Shown: one piece after another, positions 8,879 through 16,763 of the stretch
Layout of the letters: every line of letters starts with the position of its first letter
Numbering within the stretch: the stretch's first letter is position 1
Source: Aerococcus urinae
GTDB taxonomy: Bacteria; Bacillota; Bacilli; Lactobacillales; Aerococcaceae
Length of the DNA stretch: 64,000 nucleotides
Direction of reading: 5' to 3'
NCBI RefSeq assembly: GCF_001543175.1
Contig: NZ_CP014161.1
Location: 558,001-622,000 of the forward strand
Notes under the pieces: generated by a model
What the model was told of the DNA's origin: nothing
What the model saw: only the letters and a program-made list of their open reading frames with translations
The model's database searches: none
Made by a program: the position numbers and the translations under genes

Positions 8879-9568
8879 ATGATGGTTATTTTTTTCTTGG
8901 TAATGTTTACTGATGGAGCAGACAATACTTAAGAGGATCAGTCCGACCACTAGTGAGACTTGATCTTGTCTGAAGAAAATGGCGGCTGGAATCGCCGCAA
9001 TAAGGAGCAAGGCTCCCCAGAGGACCAAGCTTTTCTTAACTTTTGTGATTAATTGGGTCAAACAGGCCAGAAATCCTAGGTAAACCAGCCAATAGCTTAG
9101 GCTAAATGCGGTAAGAAAAGTCGAAAAATTTAAATATTCTAACAGGTTATTCATTAACAATAATTGCCCGGAATAGACGATGATAGGTAGATAAGGGCTC
9201 CACTGCTGGCTGATCATATGGCTATGAGTTAAAAGCCAGATAAGAATACTTAGAACTAGGGCCAACCAACCAAAAGAAAAAGCCAGTAAAAAAATGATTA
9301 TAAAGCATAGACATTCGATGAAGAGTAAAGCCTTAGCCTGGCCGATCAGGGAATGCTTTTCACCAAAGCTAAAGAGTAAAAAGAGTTCCTGGGTAAGCCA
9401 TTGAAAGATAAAAGCCAGGCCTAGGCCGTAAAAATTGATGATTTCGGTTGACCCGATGGCTTTTAATCCAGGAAGGAAGGCTAATAAAAGCAAAGAAAAT
9501 TGAAAACAAAAATTCGACCAAGAAAAGGACTGCTGGAAGCTTTTTAACAGGGATTTCACTCTATTCAT
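8870..9568 (-). CDS. Polytopic membrane protein of unknown function
   Basis: I do not recognise this 232-residue protein. It is very hydrophobic, with about seven or eight predicted membrane helices rich in Leu, Phe and Ile, and a short basic N terminus. The C-terminal tail is charged (KHYQEKNNHHEN). The start at 9568 (MNRVKSLL) is preferred because GAGAGGAGA lies just upstream inside the end of mnmM; a longer frame extends to 9631 without a better ribosome site. The ATG begins two bases after the mnmM stop, so the two genes are coupled. No transporter signature is visible. Confidence 0.7.
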   Translation of the reverse strand: MNRVKSLLKSFQQSFSWSNFCFQFSLLLLAFLPGLKAIGSTEIINFYGLGLAFIFQWLTQELFLLFSFGEKHSLIGQAKALLFIECLCFIIIFLLAFSFGWLALVLSILIWLLTHSHMISQQWSPYLPIIVYSGQLLLMNNLLEYLNFSTFLTAFSLSYWLVYLGFLACLTQLITKVKKSLVLWGALLLIAAIPAAIFFRQDQVSLVVGLILLSIVCSISKHYQEKNNHHEN

Positions 9569-9569
9569 A

Positions 9570-10136
9570 CTAGGATCTCCTCTCGACAAGAAATAATTTT
9601 GGGGGGAGGTGTTTTTGGTTAAGGAATTCAAAGTGACTAGCGCTATACTTATCCTGGTTGATTTGACTGAGGTAGTCCTGAATGGCTTGAGCTTCTTCTC
9701 TTCCTCCAGGATGGCCCAAGTAGGCCGCTACTAAGAGGATTCCCTCGGGTTTTAACCGTGAAAGACTAGCCTCGATAGCCGGGATTGTCGACTCGGGCTT
9801 GGTAATAATGCTTTTATCTCCCTTAGGGAGGTAACCCAAGTTAAAAATAACCAGGTCCAAGTAGTCATCAGCCTTAAGATACTGAGAAATTTTAGCGTGA
9901 GAGTCATGGTAAAGACTCACCTGCTTTTGACAGTGGTGTTTTTCTAATAAAGCTTCAGTGTTTTCAATGGCTTGTTCTTGGAGGTCAAAGCCATAAACCT
10001 GGCCTGACTGGCCGACGATTTGAGCTAAGAGTAAGGTGTCATGGCCATTGCCGATAGTGGCATCTAAGGCGGTCATGCCGGTTTGTAAATGTCCTTTGAT
10101 AATGTGATGGCTGACTTCGATCACATTTTTAAACAT
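9570..10136 (-). CDS. mnmM: SAM-dependent methyltransferase, MnmM (YtqB) family
   Basis: Class I methyltransferase of 188 residues. The SAM-binding motif ALDATIGNGHDTLLLAQ is at about residues 24-40 and is followed by an acidic strand end, VYGFDLQEQAI. LVIFNLGYLPKGDKSI resembles the catalytic NPPY-like region of YtqB proteins. In Bacillus and Staphylococcus this family methylates nm5s2U34 of tRNA to mnm5s2U; the same role is inferred here. The start at 10136 (MFKNVIEVSHH) is chosen over an ATG five codons upstream because GCGAGGA is the ribosome site and the earlier ATG lies within it. Confidence 0.88.
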   Translation of the reverse strand: MFKNVIEVSHHIIKGHLQTGMTALDATIGNGHDTLLLAQIVGQSGQVYGFDLQEQAIENTEALLEKHHCQKQVSLYHDSHAKISQYLKADDYLDLVIFNLGYLPKGDKSIITKPESTIPAIEASLSRLKPEGILLVAAYLGHPGGREEAQAIQDYLSQINQDKYSASHFEFLNQKHLPPKLFLVERRS

Positions 10137-10306
10137 AAATTTTCCTCGCATTCTATCGAATTGCTTCTATTATACGCTAGCAATGTTACAAAATTATTAC
10201 GAATATTAAGAATCCCCTCTTTTGTTAAAAGGCATTTTTTTCCTTGCAATTTATACTATAATTATTAATGAGTAATTCTAGATAATGAGAGGGGATTTCT
10301 AATATT

Positions 10307-12028
10307 ATGACAGGTCATCAAGAAAAGTCCAAGAAACTTATTAAGACCAGTGCGGTTTTATTGAGCTCCGTAGTTGCTATTGCTGGGGCAGATGCATTGG
10401 CAAACTATACACCCGTCCAAGCAACGACTTTGGCACCCACTAGCAATAATTTTCTTAATAAAATTTTACCTTACGCCTATGACTTAGCCAATCAAAATGA
10501 CCTTTATGCTTCCGTGATGATGGCACAAGCTGCCTTAGAATCAGGCTGGGGATCTAGTCGCTTATCTCAAGCACCCTATAATAATCTCTTTGGTATCAAG
10601 GGAAATTATAAAGGAAAAACGGCTAATTTTAACACCCTAGAGGATGATGGTCGCGGAAATTATTATCAAATTAATGATGGCTTTCGGATGTATCCATCTT
10701 ACCGGGAATCCCTCATCGATTATGTTGGCGTATTAAAGAATGGGACTTCCTGGAACCCTAATTTCTATAGCGGGGCCTGGAAGAGCAAGACTAATTCCTA
10801 TAAGGATGCCACGGCTTGGTTAACCGGTCGCTATGCAACCGATACTTCCTATGGCAGTAAATTAAATAGCATTATCGCTAAGAATAATTTAAGCCAATAC
10901 GATACGCCAGGGAAAACCATTAGTAACAATCAAAGAAATTCCAGCCAAGTAAGCACGCCTACAGCTCAACCTGGGGGACGGTCCTATGTAGTGAAACCTG
11001 GTGACGGTCTATGGACAGTAGCTCGCCAACTCGGAACCAGTATTGAGGCAGTCAAACAAGCTAACGGCCTCAGTTCCAACCTGATATACCCTGGTCAAGT
11101 CCTTTACGCCGGGGCAAGCTCATCCAGTCCAGCTAAGGCAAATACGAGCTCACCAGTAAGGACTTCTAGCCCTGCTGCTAAGCCCGCTCAGTCTGCAAAA
11201 CAATCCTATCGGGTCCAGGCTGGGGATGGTTTGTGGACGGTTGCTAAGAACTTGGGAACGACCATTGAAGCAGTTAAAGCTGCTAATGGCTTAACTTCTA
11301 ACTTTATCTACCCTGGTCAGGTTCTCTATGCTCCTGGACAAAAACAAAACTCAGCTAGCCCAGCAGGCACAACTACCAATCAGCAATCTCAAGGTCAAAG
11401 CCATGCAGGCTACAAGTCTTACACCGTCCAAGCTGGGGACGGCTTGTGGACAGTGGCACGGCACTTGGGTATGACTGTGGATACTTTAAAGGCTAAGTAT
11501 GGCTTAACTTCGAATTTCATTTATCCTGGTCAAGTCTTTACTAACCAAACTAGCCAAGGCAGTCATAAGCCATCTAACAATAGCCCAGCTGCCAATAACC
11601 CAAGACCAAGTCATAATGGTAGTCAGGCAGGGGTCTACCAAGTCCAAGCTGGGGACACCCTCTACCGCATTGCCCGTAACCAAGGCCTGACTGTGAATCA
11701 GTTAAAAGAAATGAACGGCTTAACTTCTAATGCGATTTATGTAGGGCAAAAATTGAATTTAGCGGCTAAAGCTGCTTATCAACCCACAGCTAAATCAGGA
11801 GTAAGTGCTAGTCAAGAAATTACTGCACCAACCCCTAGTCAAAGGCCAGCCAGCCCTAAGCCAGTCAGTCAAGTTCAAGCGGCCAATACTTATCAAATTA
11901 AGGCCGGCGATAACTTATATCGAATTGCACTTAACCATGGGGTGTCCTTAAACCAATTACTGGCAGCCAATCAATTAAAGGCCAACTCATTGATTTTACC
12001 TGGTCAACAATTGGTTATTCCACAATAA
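10307..12028 (+). CDS. Secreted glucosaminidase (GH73) with five LysM repeats; autolysin
   Basis: A 573-residue peptidoglycan hydrolase. Residues 1-40 form a signal peptide with basic start, hydrophobic core and VQATTLA. The GH73 N-acetylglucosaminidase domain covers about residues 45-200, with AQAALESGWGSSRL holding the likely catalytic Glu and NNLFGIKG. Five LysM modules follow at about 226-268, 300-343, 371-414, 444-488 and 528-573, separated by Ser/Thr/Pro/Gln-rich linkers. Modules 1-3 share GDGLWTVA, while 4-5 share GDxLYRIA, so two LysM types are present. It probably acts in cell separation. No LPxTG anchor is present; LysM binding holds it to the wall. Confidence 0.93.
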   Translation: MTGHQEKSKKLIKTSAVLLSSVVAIAGADALANYTPVQATTLAPTSNNFLNKILPYAYDLANQNDLYASVMMAQAALESGWGSSRLSQAPYNNLFGIKGNYKGKTANFNTLEDDGRGNYYQINDGFRMYPSYRESLIDYVGVLKNGTSWNPNFYSGAWKSKTNSYKDATAWLTGRYATDTSYGSKLNSIIAKNNLSQYDTPGKTISNNQRNSSQVSTPTAQPGGRSYVVKPGDGLWTVARQLGTSIEAVKQANGLSSNLIYPGQVLYAGASSSSPAKANTSSPVRTSSPAAKPAQSAKQSYRVQAGDGLWTVAKNLGTTIEAVKAANGLTSNFIYPGQVLYAPGQKQNSASPAGTTTNQQSQGQSHAGYKSYTVQAGDGLWTVARHLGMTVDTLKAKYGLTSNFIYPGQVFTNQTSQGSHKPSNNSPAANNPRPSHNGSQAGVYQVQAGDTLYRIARNQGLTVNQLKEMNGLTSNAIYVGQKLNLAAKAAYQPTAKSGVSASQEITAPTPSQRPASPKPVSQVQAANTYQIKAGDNLYRIALNHGVSLNQLLAANQLKANSLILPGQQLVIPQ

Positions 12029-12046
12029 AATATAAAAATATTTGAA

Positions 12047-12104
12047 AAGTCTGACCACTGTCTCTAAGTCATCGCTGACCTAGCCAGTTTGGTCAGGCTT
12101 TTTT
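12047..12104 (+). terminator. Terminator after the LysM glucosaminidase
   Basis: AGTCTGACCA at 12048-12057 pairs with TGGTCAGGCT at 12090-12099 (one G/T wobble), followed by a T run. An inner hairpin involving CTGACCTAGCCAG lies within the loop. Confidence 0.75.
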
Positions 12105-12138
12105 AATCATTGGCTTTTATTTTTCCTAGCTAGGCTTT

Positions 12139-12167
12139 TTGTCAACTGGGTCTGCTTTTGCTAAAAT
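12139..12167 (+). promoter_or_regulatory. Promoter of the MaoC-polA transcript
   Basis: TTGTCA at 12139-12144, 17-base spacer, TAAAAT at 12162-12167, with the extended -10 TG at 12159-12160. Confidence 0.7.
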
Positions 12168-12208
12168 AAAAGAAATACTTAAAATATAAGGGAGAAGAGT
12201 GGTGGCTA

Positions 12209-12625
12209 ATGGAAGAAAAGCAAAATCAGAAAAGAAGGTTTCAAGTGGGCGATACTTTTTCCACAACGGAATCTTTTCGTGAACGCGATATCATGCTCTA
12301 CATGGGGGTAACGGATGATCATAATCCGCTTTATTTACCTGGTAGGGAGGGGGCCCAGATTCCGCCCATTGCTCTGATTGGAGCTGTAACACGGACAGTT
12401 TCAGGTCAATTCCCTGGTCCTAATTCAGACCTGGTGGAATTGAATTTTACGATTAATAATCCCATCTATCATCATGTGACCCTGACCTTTCATTTTGAAA
12501 TTTTAAGAGTTGATGAATTAAAGGGTTACCTCACTATTCATGTCATTACTAATAATGAAACGACGGGAGAAAAAAATGTGATGGATGCCATGATAACCGT
12601 TCTTCCCCAATATATGGACCATTAA
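12209..12625 (+). CDS. MaoC-like hot-dog fold protein
   Basis: A 138-residue single hot-dog domain. MaoC-type hydratases add water to enoyl-CoA and use an Asp and a His in a D-x-N-P-x-H/Y segment. Here the segment VTDDHNPLYLPG (about residues 30-41) keeps Asp and Asn-Pro, while the usual His after Pro-Leu is Tyr, so catalysis is uncertain. The N terminus, FQVGDTFSTTESFRERDI, is family typical. It is 20 bases upstream of polA and shares its promoter; a functional link with polA is not evident. Confidence 0.78.
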   Translation: MEEKQNQKRRFQVGDTFSTTESFRERDIMLYMGVTDDHNPLYLPGREGAQIPPIALIGAVTRTVSGQFPGPNSDLVELNFTINNPIYHHVTLTFHFEILRVDELKGYLTIHVITNNETTGEKNVMDAMITVLPQYMDH

Positions 12626-12645
12626 GAGTGTAAAGGAGAATCAAC

Positions 12646-15312
12646 TTGTCAAAGCAAGAAAAATTATTGCTATTCGATGGCTCATCATTAGCCTTTCGGG
12701 CTTTTTTTGCCATGCATGATTTAAATCGTTTTAAAAATAATAAAGGGCTACATACCAATGCACTATATGCTTTTCACTTGATGTTGACCCACGTCTTAGA
12801 AAAAGAAAAGCCTAGCCATGCCCTGGTGGCTTGGGATGCTGGTAAGACCACTTTTCGAACCGAGTATTATCCTGAATATAAGGGTGGTCGGGATAAAACG
12901 CCACAAGAATTTGTAGAACAGATGCCTTATTTTAATAAATTGCTGGATGCATTTGGTATTGCCCACTATGAATTAGCGAATTACGAAGCGGATGATATCA
13001 TCGGTACCCTGTCCCAAAGAGGCGCAGAGGCCGGGATGGATGTGGTCATTATTTCAGGGGACAAGGACTTGATTCAACTAGCTAGAGACCAGGTTAGGGT
13101 AGATATTAACCGCAAGGGGGTTACTAATATCGATTCCTATACCCCCCAATCCATCCAAGCAGACCAAGGGATAAGCCCTGAACAGCTCATTGATGTTAAG
13201 GGATTGATGGGCGATAATTCCGATAATTATCCTGGCGTGACTGGGATTGGGGAGAAGACTGCCTTGAAATTAATTCAGGAATTTGGTTCCATGGAAGAGG
13301 TCTATGCCAATATCGACCAAGTCTCCGGGAAAAAACGTAAGGAAAACTTAGTCAAGGATAAGGACCAGGCCTTTTTATCCAAAAAATTAGCCCGAATTAT
13401 TCTTGATGCCCCAGTTGAAAAATCTCTGACAGACTTAAAATGCCAAGGCATTCAGGCTCAAGATTTGGTTAACTTTTATCGTGAGATGAACTTCAAGCAA
13501 TTTATGGAAAAATTCTTAGCTAACTCTGGGGCTGACGCTGACTTTGAATTAGAGGATTCCAGCTGGCAAGTCCCTGAGTATCAAGTCCTTGACCAGCTTG
13601 AAGCTAAGCACTTCACCCAAGACCAAACAGCCCTCTACCTAGAAATGTTCGAAAATAATTACCATGAAGGGGAGTTAATCTACGTTGTTTGGGGGAATAA
13701 GGATAATATCTACTTGGCCTCTCCAGACCTGGTGAGGGAAAGCCAAGCTTTCAAAAATTGGATTGAAGATCCCCATGCTAAAAAGGTCCTCTATGATGCT
13801 AAGCGCAGCCAAGTGATCTTAAAAGACTTGGGGATGGACTTAGAGGGGGTTAGTGATGATGTCCTTATCGCTTCCTATCTCATCCATGCACGTGATTTAA
13901 GTGGCGATGTGGCTAATGTGGCACGAGAATTCAATTTGGATTATCTAGCCTATGATAGTGAAGTCTATGGGAAAGGCAAGAAAGTGGCGGTTCCTGAAGA
14001 TAAAACCCGTCTTTATGACCACCTGGTGGCTAAGGTATCCGTCATTAATGACCTACTACCCATTATTAAAGACCGTCTCGAAGCGGATGAGATGGTCGAA
14101 CTTTACCAAAAAATTGAACTCCCTCTAGCCCAAGTTCTAGCTAAAATGGAAATTATGGGGATTTCCGTTGACCGCAGCAGGCTGGTAGGTTTATCCCAGT
14201 CTTATGAAGAGCAACTTGACCAGCTGCAAGAAGAAATCTACCGAGAAGCCGGGGTTGAATTTAATATTAATTCTACCCAACAGTTGAGCAAGATTCTCTT
14301 CGAAGATATGGGCCTAAAGGGTGGCAAGAAAACCAAGTCCGGTAATTATTCAACGGCCCAATCGGAATTGGAAAAATTACAAGGGGTGCCCATCATTGAT
14401 TTGATCCTAGCCTATCGCCAATTAGCTAAGCTCCAATCCACTTATGTTCAAGGAATCCTCGATTACATCCACCAAGATGGCAAGGTACACAGTCGTTTCA
14501 TTCAAACCCTAACGACGACCGGGCGCTTAAGTTCAGCCGATCCGAACTTACAAAATATTCCTATCCGTACCGAAGAGGGGCGTAAAATTCGCCAAGCCTT
14601 TGTGCCTTCTCATACGGACTGGGTCATTTTCTCATCGGACTATTCGCAAATTGAATTACGTGTCCTTGCCCATGTTTCTGGTGACCCCCATCTCCAAGAA
14701 GCCTTTAAAGAAAATAAGGATATCCACACCGCTACAGCGGCCAAAGTCTTCCATAAAGATGAAAAGGACATTAGTAAGGATGAAAGACGTCAAGCCAAGG
14801 CAGTTAATTTTGGAATTGTTTACGGGATTAGTGACTATGGTCTCAGTCAAAACCTCTCGATTTCTCGTCAAGAGGCCAAGGCCTTTATTGATAAATATTT
14901 TGAAATTTACCCTAAAGTGGCCGAATATATGGACAAGAGTGTGGAAATTGCCCGTGAGGCCGGTTACGCTAAGACTCTCTTTAACCGTCGCCGTTACCTC
15001 CCTGACTTAAAGGCTAAAAATTATAATGTTCGGTCCTTTGCCGAAAGAACCGCAATGAATTCGCCAATTCAAGGAACGGCAGCCGATATTATTAAGGTAG
15101 CCATGGTTGAGATGGATCAAGCCTTAAAGGAACATCAACTTCAAGCGAATCTTCTCCTCCAAGTCCACGATGAGTTAATTTTTGAAGTAGCCAAAGAGGA
15201 CTTAGAAGACTTAGCTGCCTTAGTTAAAGAGGTCATGGAAAATGCAGTTTCCTTAGACGTCCCATTAATTGTTGATAGTAACTACGGGTCCACTTGGTAT
15301 GATGCCAAGTAG
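12646..15312 (+). CDS. polA: DNA polymerase I
   Basis: Repair polymerase that fills gaps and removes RNA primers. It has 888 residues and a TTG start at 12646 behind AAAGGAGA. The 5'-3' nuclease domain spans about residues 1-290 (LLFDGSSLAFRAFFA, YEADDIIGTL, DVKGLMGDNSDNYPGV). The middle domain lacks the DxE motif of 3'-5' exonucleases; the corresponding stretch reads ALYLEMFE, so proofreading is probably lost, as in many Gram-positive Pol I enzymes. The polymerase domain holds FSSDYSQIELRVLAH, RRQAKAVNFGIVYG, and LLLQVHDELIFE. It heads the conserved polA-mutM-coaE-nrdR-dnaB-dnaI block. Confidence 0.97.
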   Translation: MSKQEKLLLFDGSSLAFRAFFAMHDLNRFKNNKGLHTNALYAFHLMLTHVLEKEKPSHALVAWDAGKTTFRTEYYPEYKGGRDKTPQEFVEQMPYFNKLLDAFGIAHYELANYEADDIIGTLSQRGAEAGMDVVIISGDKDLIQLARDQVRVDINRKGVTNIDSYTPQSIQADQGISPEQLIDVKGLMGDNSDNYPGVTGIGEKTALKLIQEFGSMEEVYANIDQVSGKKRKENLVKDKDQAFLSKKLARIILDAPVEKSLTDLKCQGIQAQDLVNFYREMNFKQFMEKFLANSGADADFELEDSSWQVPEYQVLDQLEAKHFTQDQTALYLEMFENNYHEGELIYVVWGNKDNIYLASPDLVRESQAFKNWIEDPHAKKVLYDAKRSQVILKDLGMDLEGVSDDVLIASYLIHARDLSGDVANVAREFNLDYLAYDSEVYGKGKKVAVPEDKTRLYDHLVAKVSVINDLLPIIKDRLEADEMVELYQKIELPLAQVLAKMEIMGISVDRSRLVGLSQSYEEQLDQLQEEIYREAGVEFNINSTQQLSKILFEDMGLKGGKKTKSGNYSTAQSELEKLQGVPIIDLILAYRQLAKLQSTYVQGILDYIHQDGKVHSRFIQTLTTTGRLSSADPNLQNIPIRTEEGRKIRQAFVPSHTDWVIFSSDYSQIELRVLAHVSGDPHLQEAFKENKDIHTATAAKVFHKDEKDISKDERRQAKAVNFGIVYGISDYGLSQNLSISRQEAKAFIDKYFEIYPKVAEYMDKSVEIAREAGYAKTLFNRRRYLPDLKAKNYNVRSFAERTAMNSPIQGTAADIIKVAMVEMDQALKEHQLQANLLLQVHDELIFEVAKEDLEDLAALVKEVMENAVSLDVPLIVDSNYGSTWYDAK

Positions 15313-15505
15313 GAAAATCTAAGAAAGGTTTTAATGGAGAAGATAGGCTGGGACAGGAGTTCAAAGCCCTTCAAATAAAGGGAGTAAAACCTGATTTAAA
15401 AATTAGCTTTGCTGGCATTTTCATAAACGAAGGGAGACTATTGAATACGGTTTTCTCTTCGTTTTTGTTTTAGCTGTCCAAATCTGAGGATATAGTATGA
15501 CTAGC
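15313..15505 (+). other. Intergenic stretch after polA, with small hairpins
   Basis: Part of a 625-base gap without a credible gene. A hairpin of CCCTT (15367-15371) and AAGGG (15378-15382) and a terminator at 15425-15467 are visible. A GGCTGGGACA-type sequence at about 15346 may pair with TGTCC near 15475. The hairpin repeat array begins at 15506. Confidence 0.5.
15425..15467 (+). terminator. Terminator downstream of polA
   Basis: AACGAAGGGAGA pairs with TCTCTTCGTT across a loop of about 16 bases, then TTTTTGTTTT follows. Confidence 0.6.
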
Positions 15506-15540
15506 GTTTTCGTCCTTTGGCGCACCCGTCGCACTCTTTT
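15506..15540 (+). repeat. Truncated copy (3' arm only) of the bulged-hairpin repeat, H0
   Basis: The segment reads TTTTCGTCC, then TTTGG, CGCACC and the tail TCGCACTCTTTT (15529-15540). This is the 3' arm of the family, including its 5-base T-rich bulge, but no matching 5' arm is found upstream. It is therefore a half element at the edge of the array. Confidence 0.6.
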
Positions 15541-15544
15541 AAAC

Positions 15545-15661
15545 GTGCACTGGTCACAGGACGAACGTCCACTTCAAAAAGCTGGTAACGCTCAGTTCCA
15601 CTGAGCTTATTCCAGTTTTCTCCAGTGTTTTCATCCTTTGATGTGATCATCGCACTCTTTT
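15545..15661 (+). repeat. Bulged-hairpin repeat, copy H1
   Basis: Long imperfect hairpin. The clamp GTGC (15545-15548) pairs with GCAC (15652-15655), followed by a 2x2 internal loop. TCACA (15554-15558) pairs with TGTGA (15642-15646). GGACGAA (15559-15565) pairs with TTCATCC (15630-15636) except one C/A mismatch. The 5-base bulge TTTGA lies on the 3' arm. CACT (15570-15573) pairs with AGTG (15624-15627), and the apex is GCTCAGT (15590-15596) with ACTGAGC (15600-15606). The tail TCGCACTCTTTTT starts at 15650. The next copy starts its tail 77 bases later. Confidence 0.75.
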
Positions 15662-15667
15662 TAAACC

Positions 15668-15738
15668 TGTTCCAAGCGCGAGGTGAGCTCCACTTCTTCC
15701 AATGGTCTCCCCTCTTTTTGCGCTTGTCGCACTCTTTT
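15668..15738 (+). repeat. Bulged-hairpin repeat, short copy H2
   Basis: CAAGCGC (15673-15679) pairs with GCGCTTG (15720-15726). GAGG (15680-15683) pairs with CCTC (15711-15714), leaving the 5-base bulge TTTTT (15715-15719) on the 3' arm. Outside this, TC opposes TC as a 2x2 loop and TGT (15668-15670) faces GCA. The conserved TCCACTTC lies at 15689-15696. The tail TCGCACTCTTTT is at 15727-15738. The apical part is shorter than in H1 and H3. Confidence 0.7.
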
Positions 15739-15742
15739 AAAC

Positions 15743-15859
15743 GTGCTCCTGGTGCAAGGCAAGCATCCACTTCACTAAAGGACGATGAATTCTTTTTAGA
15801 ATTCTTACGCCCTTTAGTTCCAGTGCTCTTGCCTTTCTGTGCACCTGTCGCACTCTTTT
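15743..15859 (+). repeat. Bulged-hairpin repeat, copy H3
   Basis: Clamp GTGC (15743-15746) with GCAC (15850-15853), then a 2x2 loop. GGTGCA (15751-15756) pairs with TGCACC (15840-15845). AGGCAAG (15757-15763) pairs perfectly with CTTGCCT (15828-15834), with the 5-base bulge TTCTG between. CACT and AGTG pair as in H1, then ACTAAAGG (15774-15781) with CCTTTAGT (15811-15818), and GAATTC (15787-15792) with GAATTC (15799-15804) at the apex. The tail TCGCACTCTTTT is at 15848-15859. Its length equals H1 (121-base period), but the arm sequences differ. Confidence 0.78.
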
Positions 15860-15937
15860 TCTTTATTTATGGTTATTGTTTGATTAGAATAGGTTAGACT
15901 GCTAACAGTATTTTAGCGGGATGAAGGAGGCTAGTTA

Positions 15938-16750
15938 ATGCCAGAGTTACCTGAAGTAGAAAATGTGAGACGGGGGCTTAATAGAGTCCTTCCTCAAGCC
16001 CAAATACAGGATGTGGAAGTAAAATGGGCAAAGATTATTAATTGTCCAGCCCAAGTCTTTCGCCAAGCCATGCAAGGGGAGACCTTTGAACGAGTCGACC
16101 GTTATGGAAAATACCTGTTTTTTTATTGGAGCGATTACGCCTGGATTAGCCATCTGCGGATGGAAGGCAAGTATTTTGTCTGCGCTAGGCAGACACCGGT
16201 TTTAAAGCATAGTCACCTCATCTGTCACTTGCGTGATGGCAGGGACTTACGCTATCATGATGTGCGTAAATTTGGTCGGATATCCTTATTTTCTCGCCAA
16301 GATATGCCCCAAGCTATTAAAAATTTAAAACTCGGTCCAGAACCCTGGGATATCAGCTTGGATCAATTCCAAAAAATATTAGCGGCATCCAAGCGACCCA
16401 TTAAATCATTATTACTGGACCAGCAAAAGATTGCCGGAATTGGTAATATTTATGCTGATGAATCTCTATTTCAAGCGGGAATTTATCCAGGTCGGCTAGC
16501 CAATTCGTTGACTGACCAAGAGACCTTGCTCCTATTAGAAGCTATGCGAGATATACTGAGTCGAGCGGTAGACTTAGGCGGCTCTAGTGTGCGGACCTAT
16601 CAGAACACCTTAGGGGAGGACGGTCAATATCAAAATTATCTCAAAGTTTACCAGCGCCAGGGCCAAGCCTGTTTAAATTGTGGAAGAACCATTGAGAAAA
16701 TTAAGTTAGGACAGCGAGGGACGCATTTTTGTCCCAATTGTCAGAAATAA
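15938..16750 (+). CDS. mutM: Formamidopyrimidine-DNA glycosylase
   Basis: Excises 8-oxoguanine and formamidopyrimidines from DNA and nicks the strand. The 270-residue protein starts MPELPEVE; after Met removal Pro1 is the nucleophile and Glu2 assists. The helix-two-turn-helix region is KSLLLDQQKIAGIGNIYADE (about residues 152-171). A C-terminal zinc finger has CLNC and CPNC. The ATG follows a good GAAGGAGG site. It is the second gene of the repair and replication block and is 13 bases upstream of coaE. The hairpin repeat array lies just ahead of it. Confidence 0.96.
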   Translation: MPELPEVENVRRGLNRVLPQAQIQDVEVKWAKIINCPAQVFRQAMQGETFERVDRYGKYLFFYWSDYAWISHLRMEGKYFVCARQTPVLKHSHLICHLRDGRDLRYHDVRKFGRISLFSRQDMPQAIKNLKLGPEPWDISLDQFQKILAASKRPIKSLLLDQQKIAGIGNIYADESLFQAGIYPGRLANSLTDQETLLLLEAMRDILSRAVDLGGSSVRTYQNTLGEDGQYQNYLKVYQRQGQACLNCGRTIEKIKLGQRGTHFCPNCQK

Positions 16751-16763
16751 AGGGAGTGTATGA

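Noticed and set aside
15506-15860. CRISPR array
   Set aside because: Only the short tail is identical between units, spacing alternates 121/77/121, the intervening DNA is self-complementary, and no cas gene is near.
15501-15897. Overlapping ORFs on both strands (15501-15770 minus, 15625-15897 plus) within the hairpin array
   Set aside because: The same DNA unit is read in different frames in successive copies, no ribosome site is evident, and the base pattern is explained by paired arms. They are by-products of the repeats.
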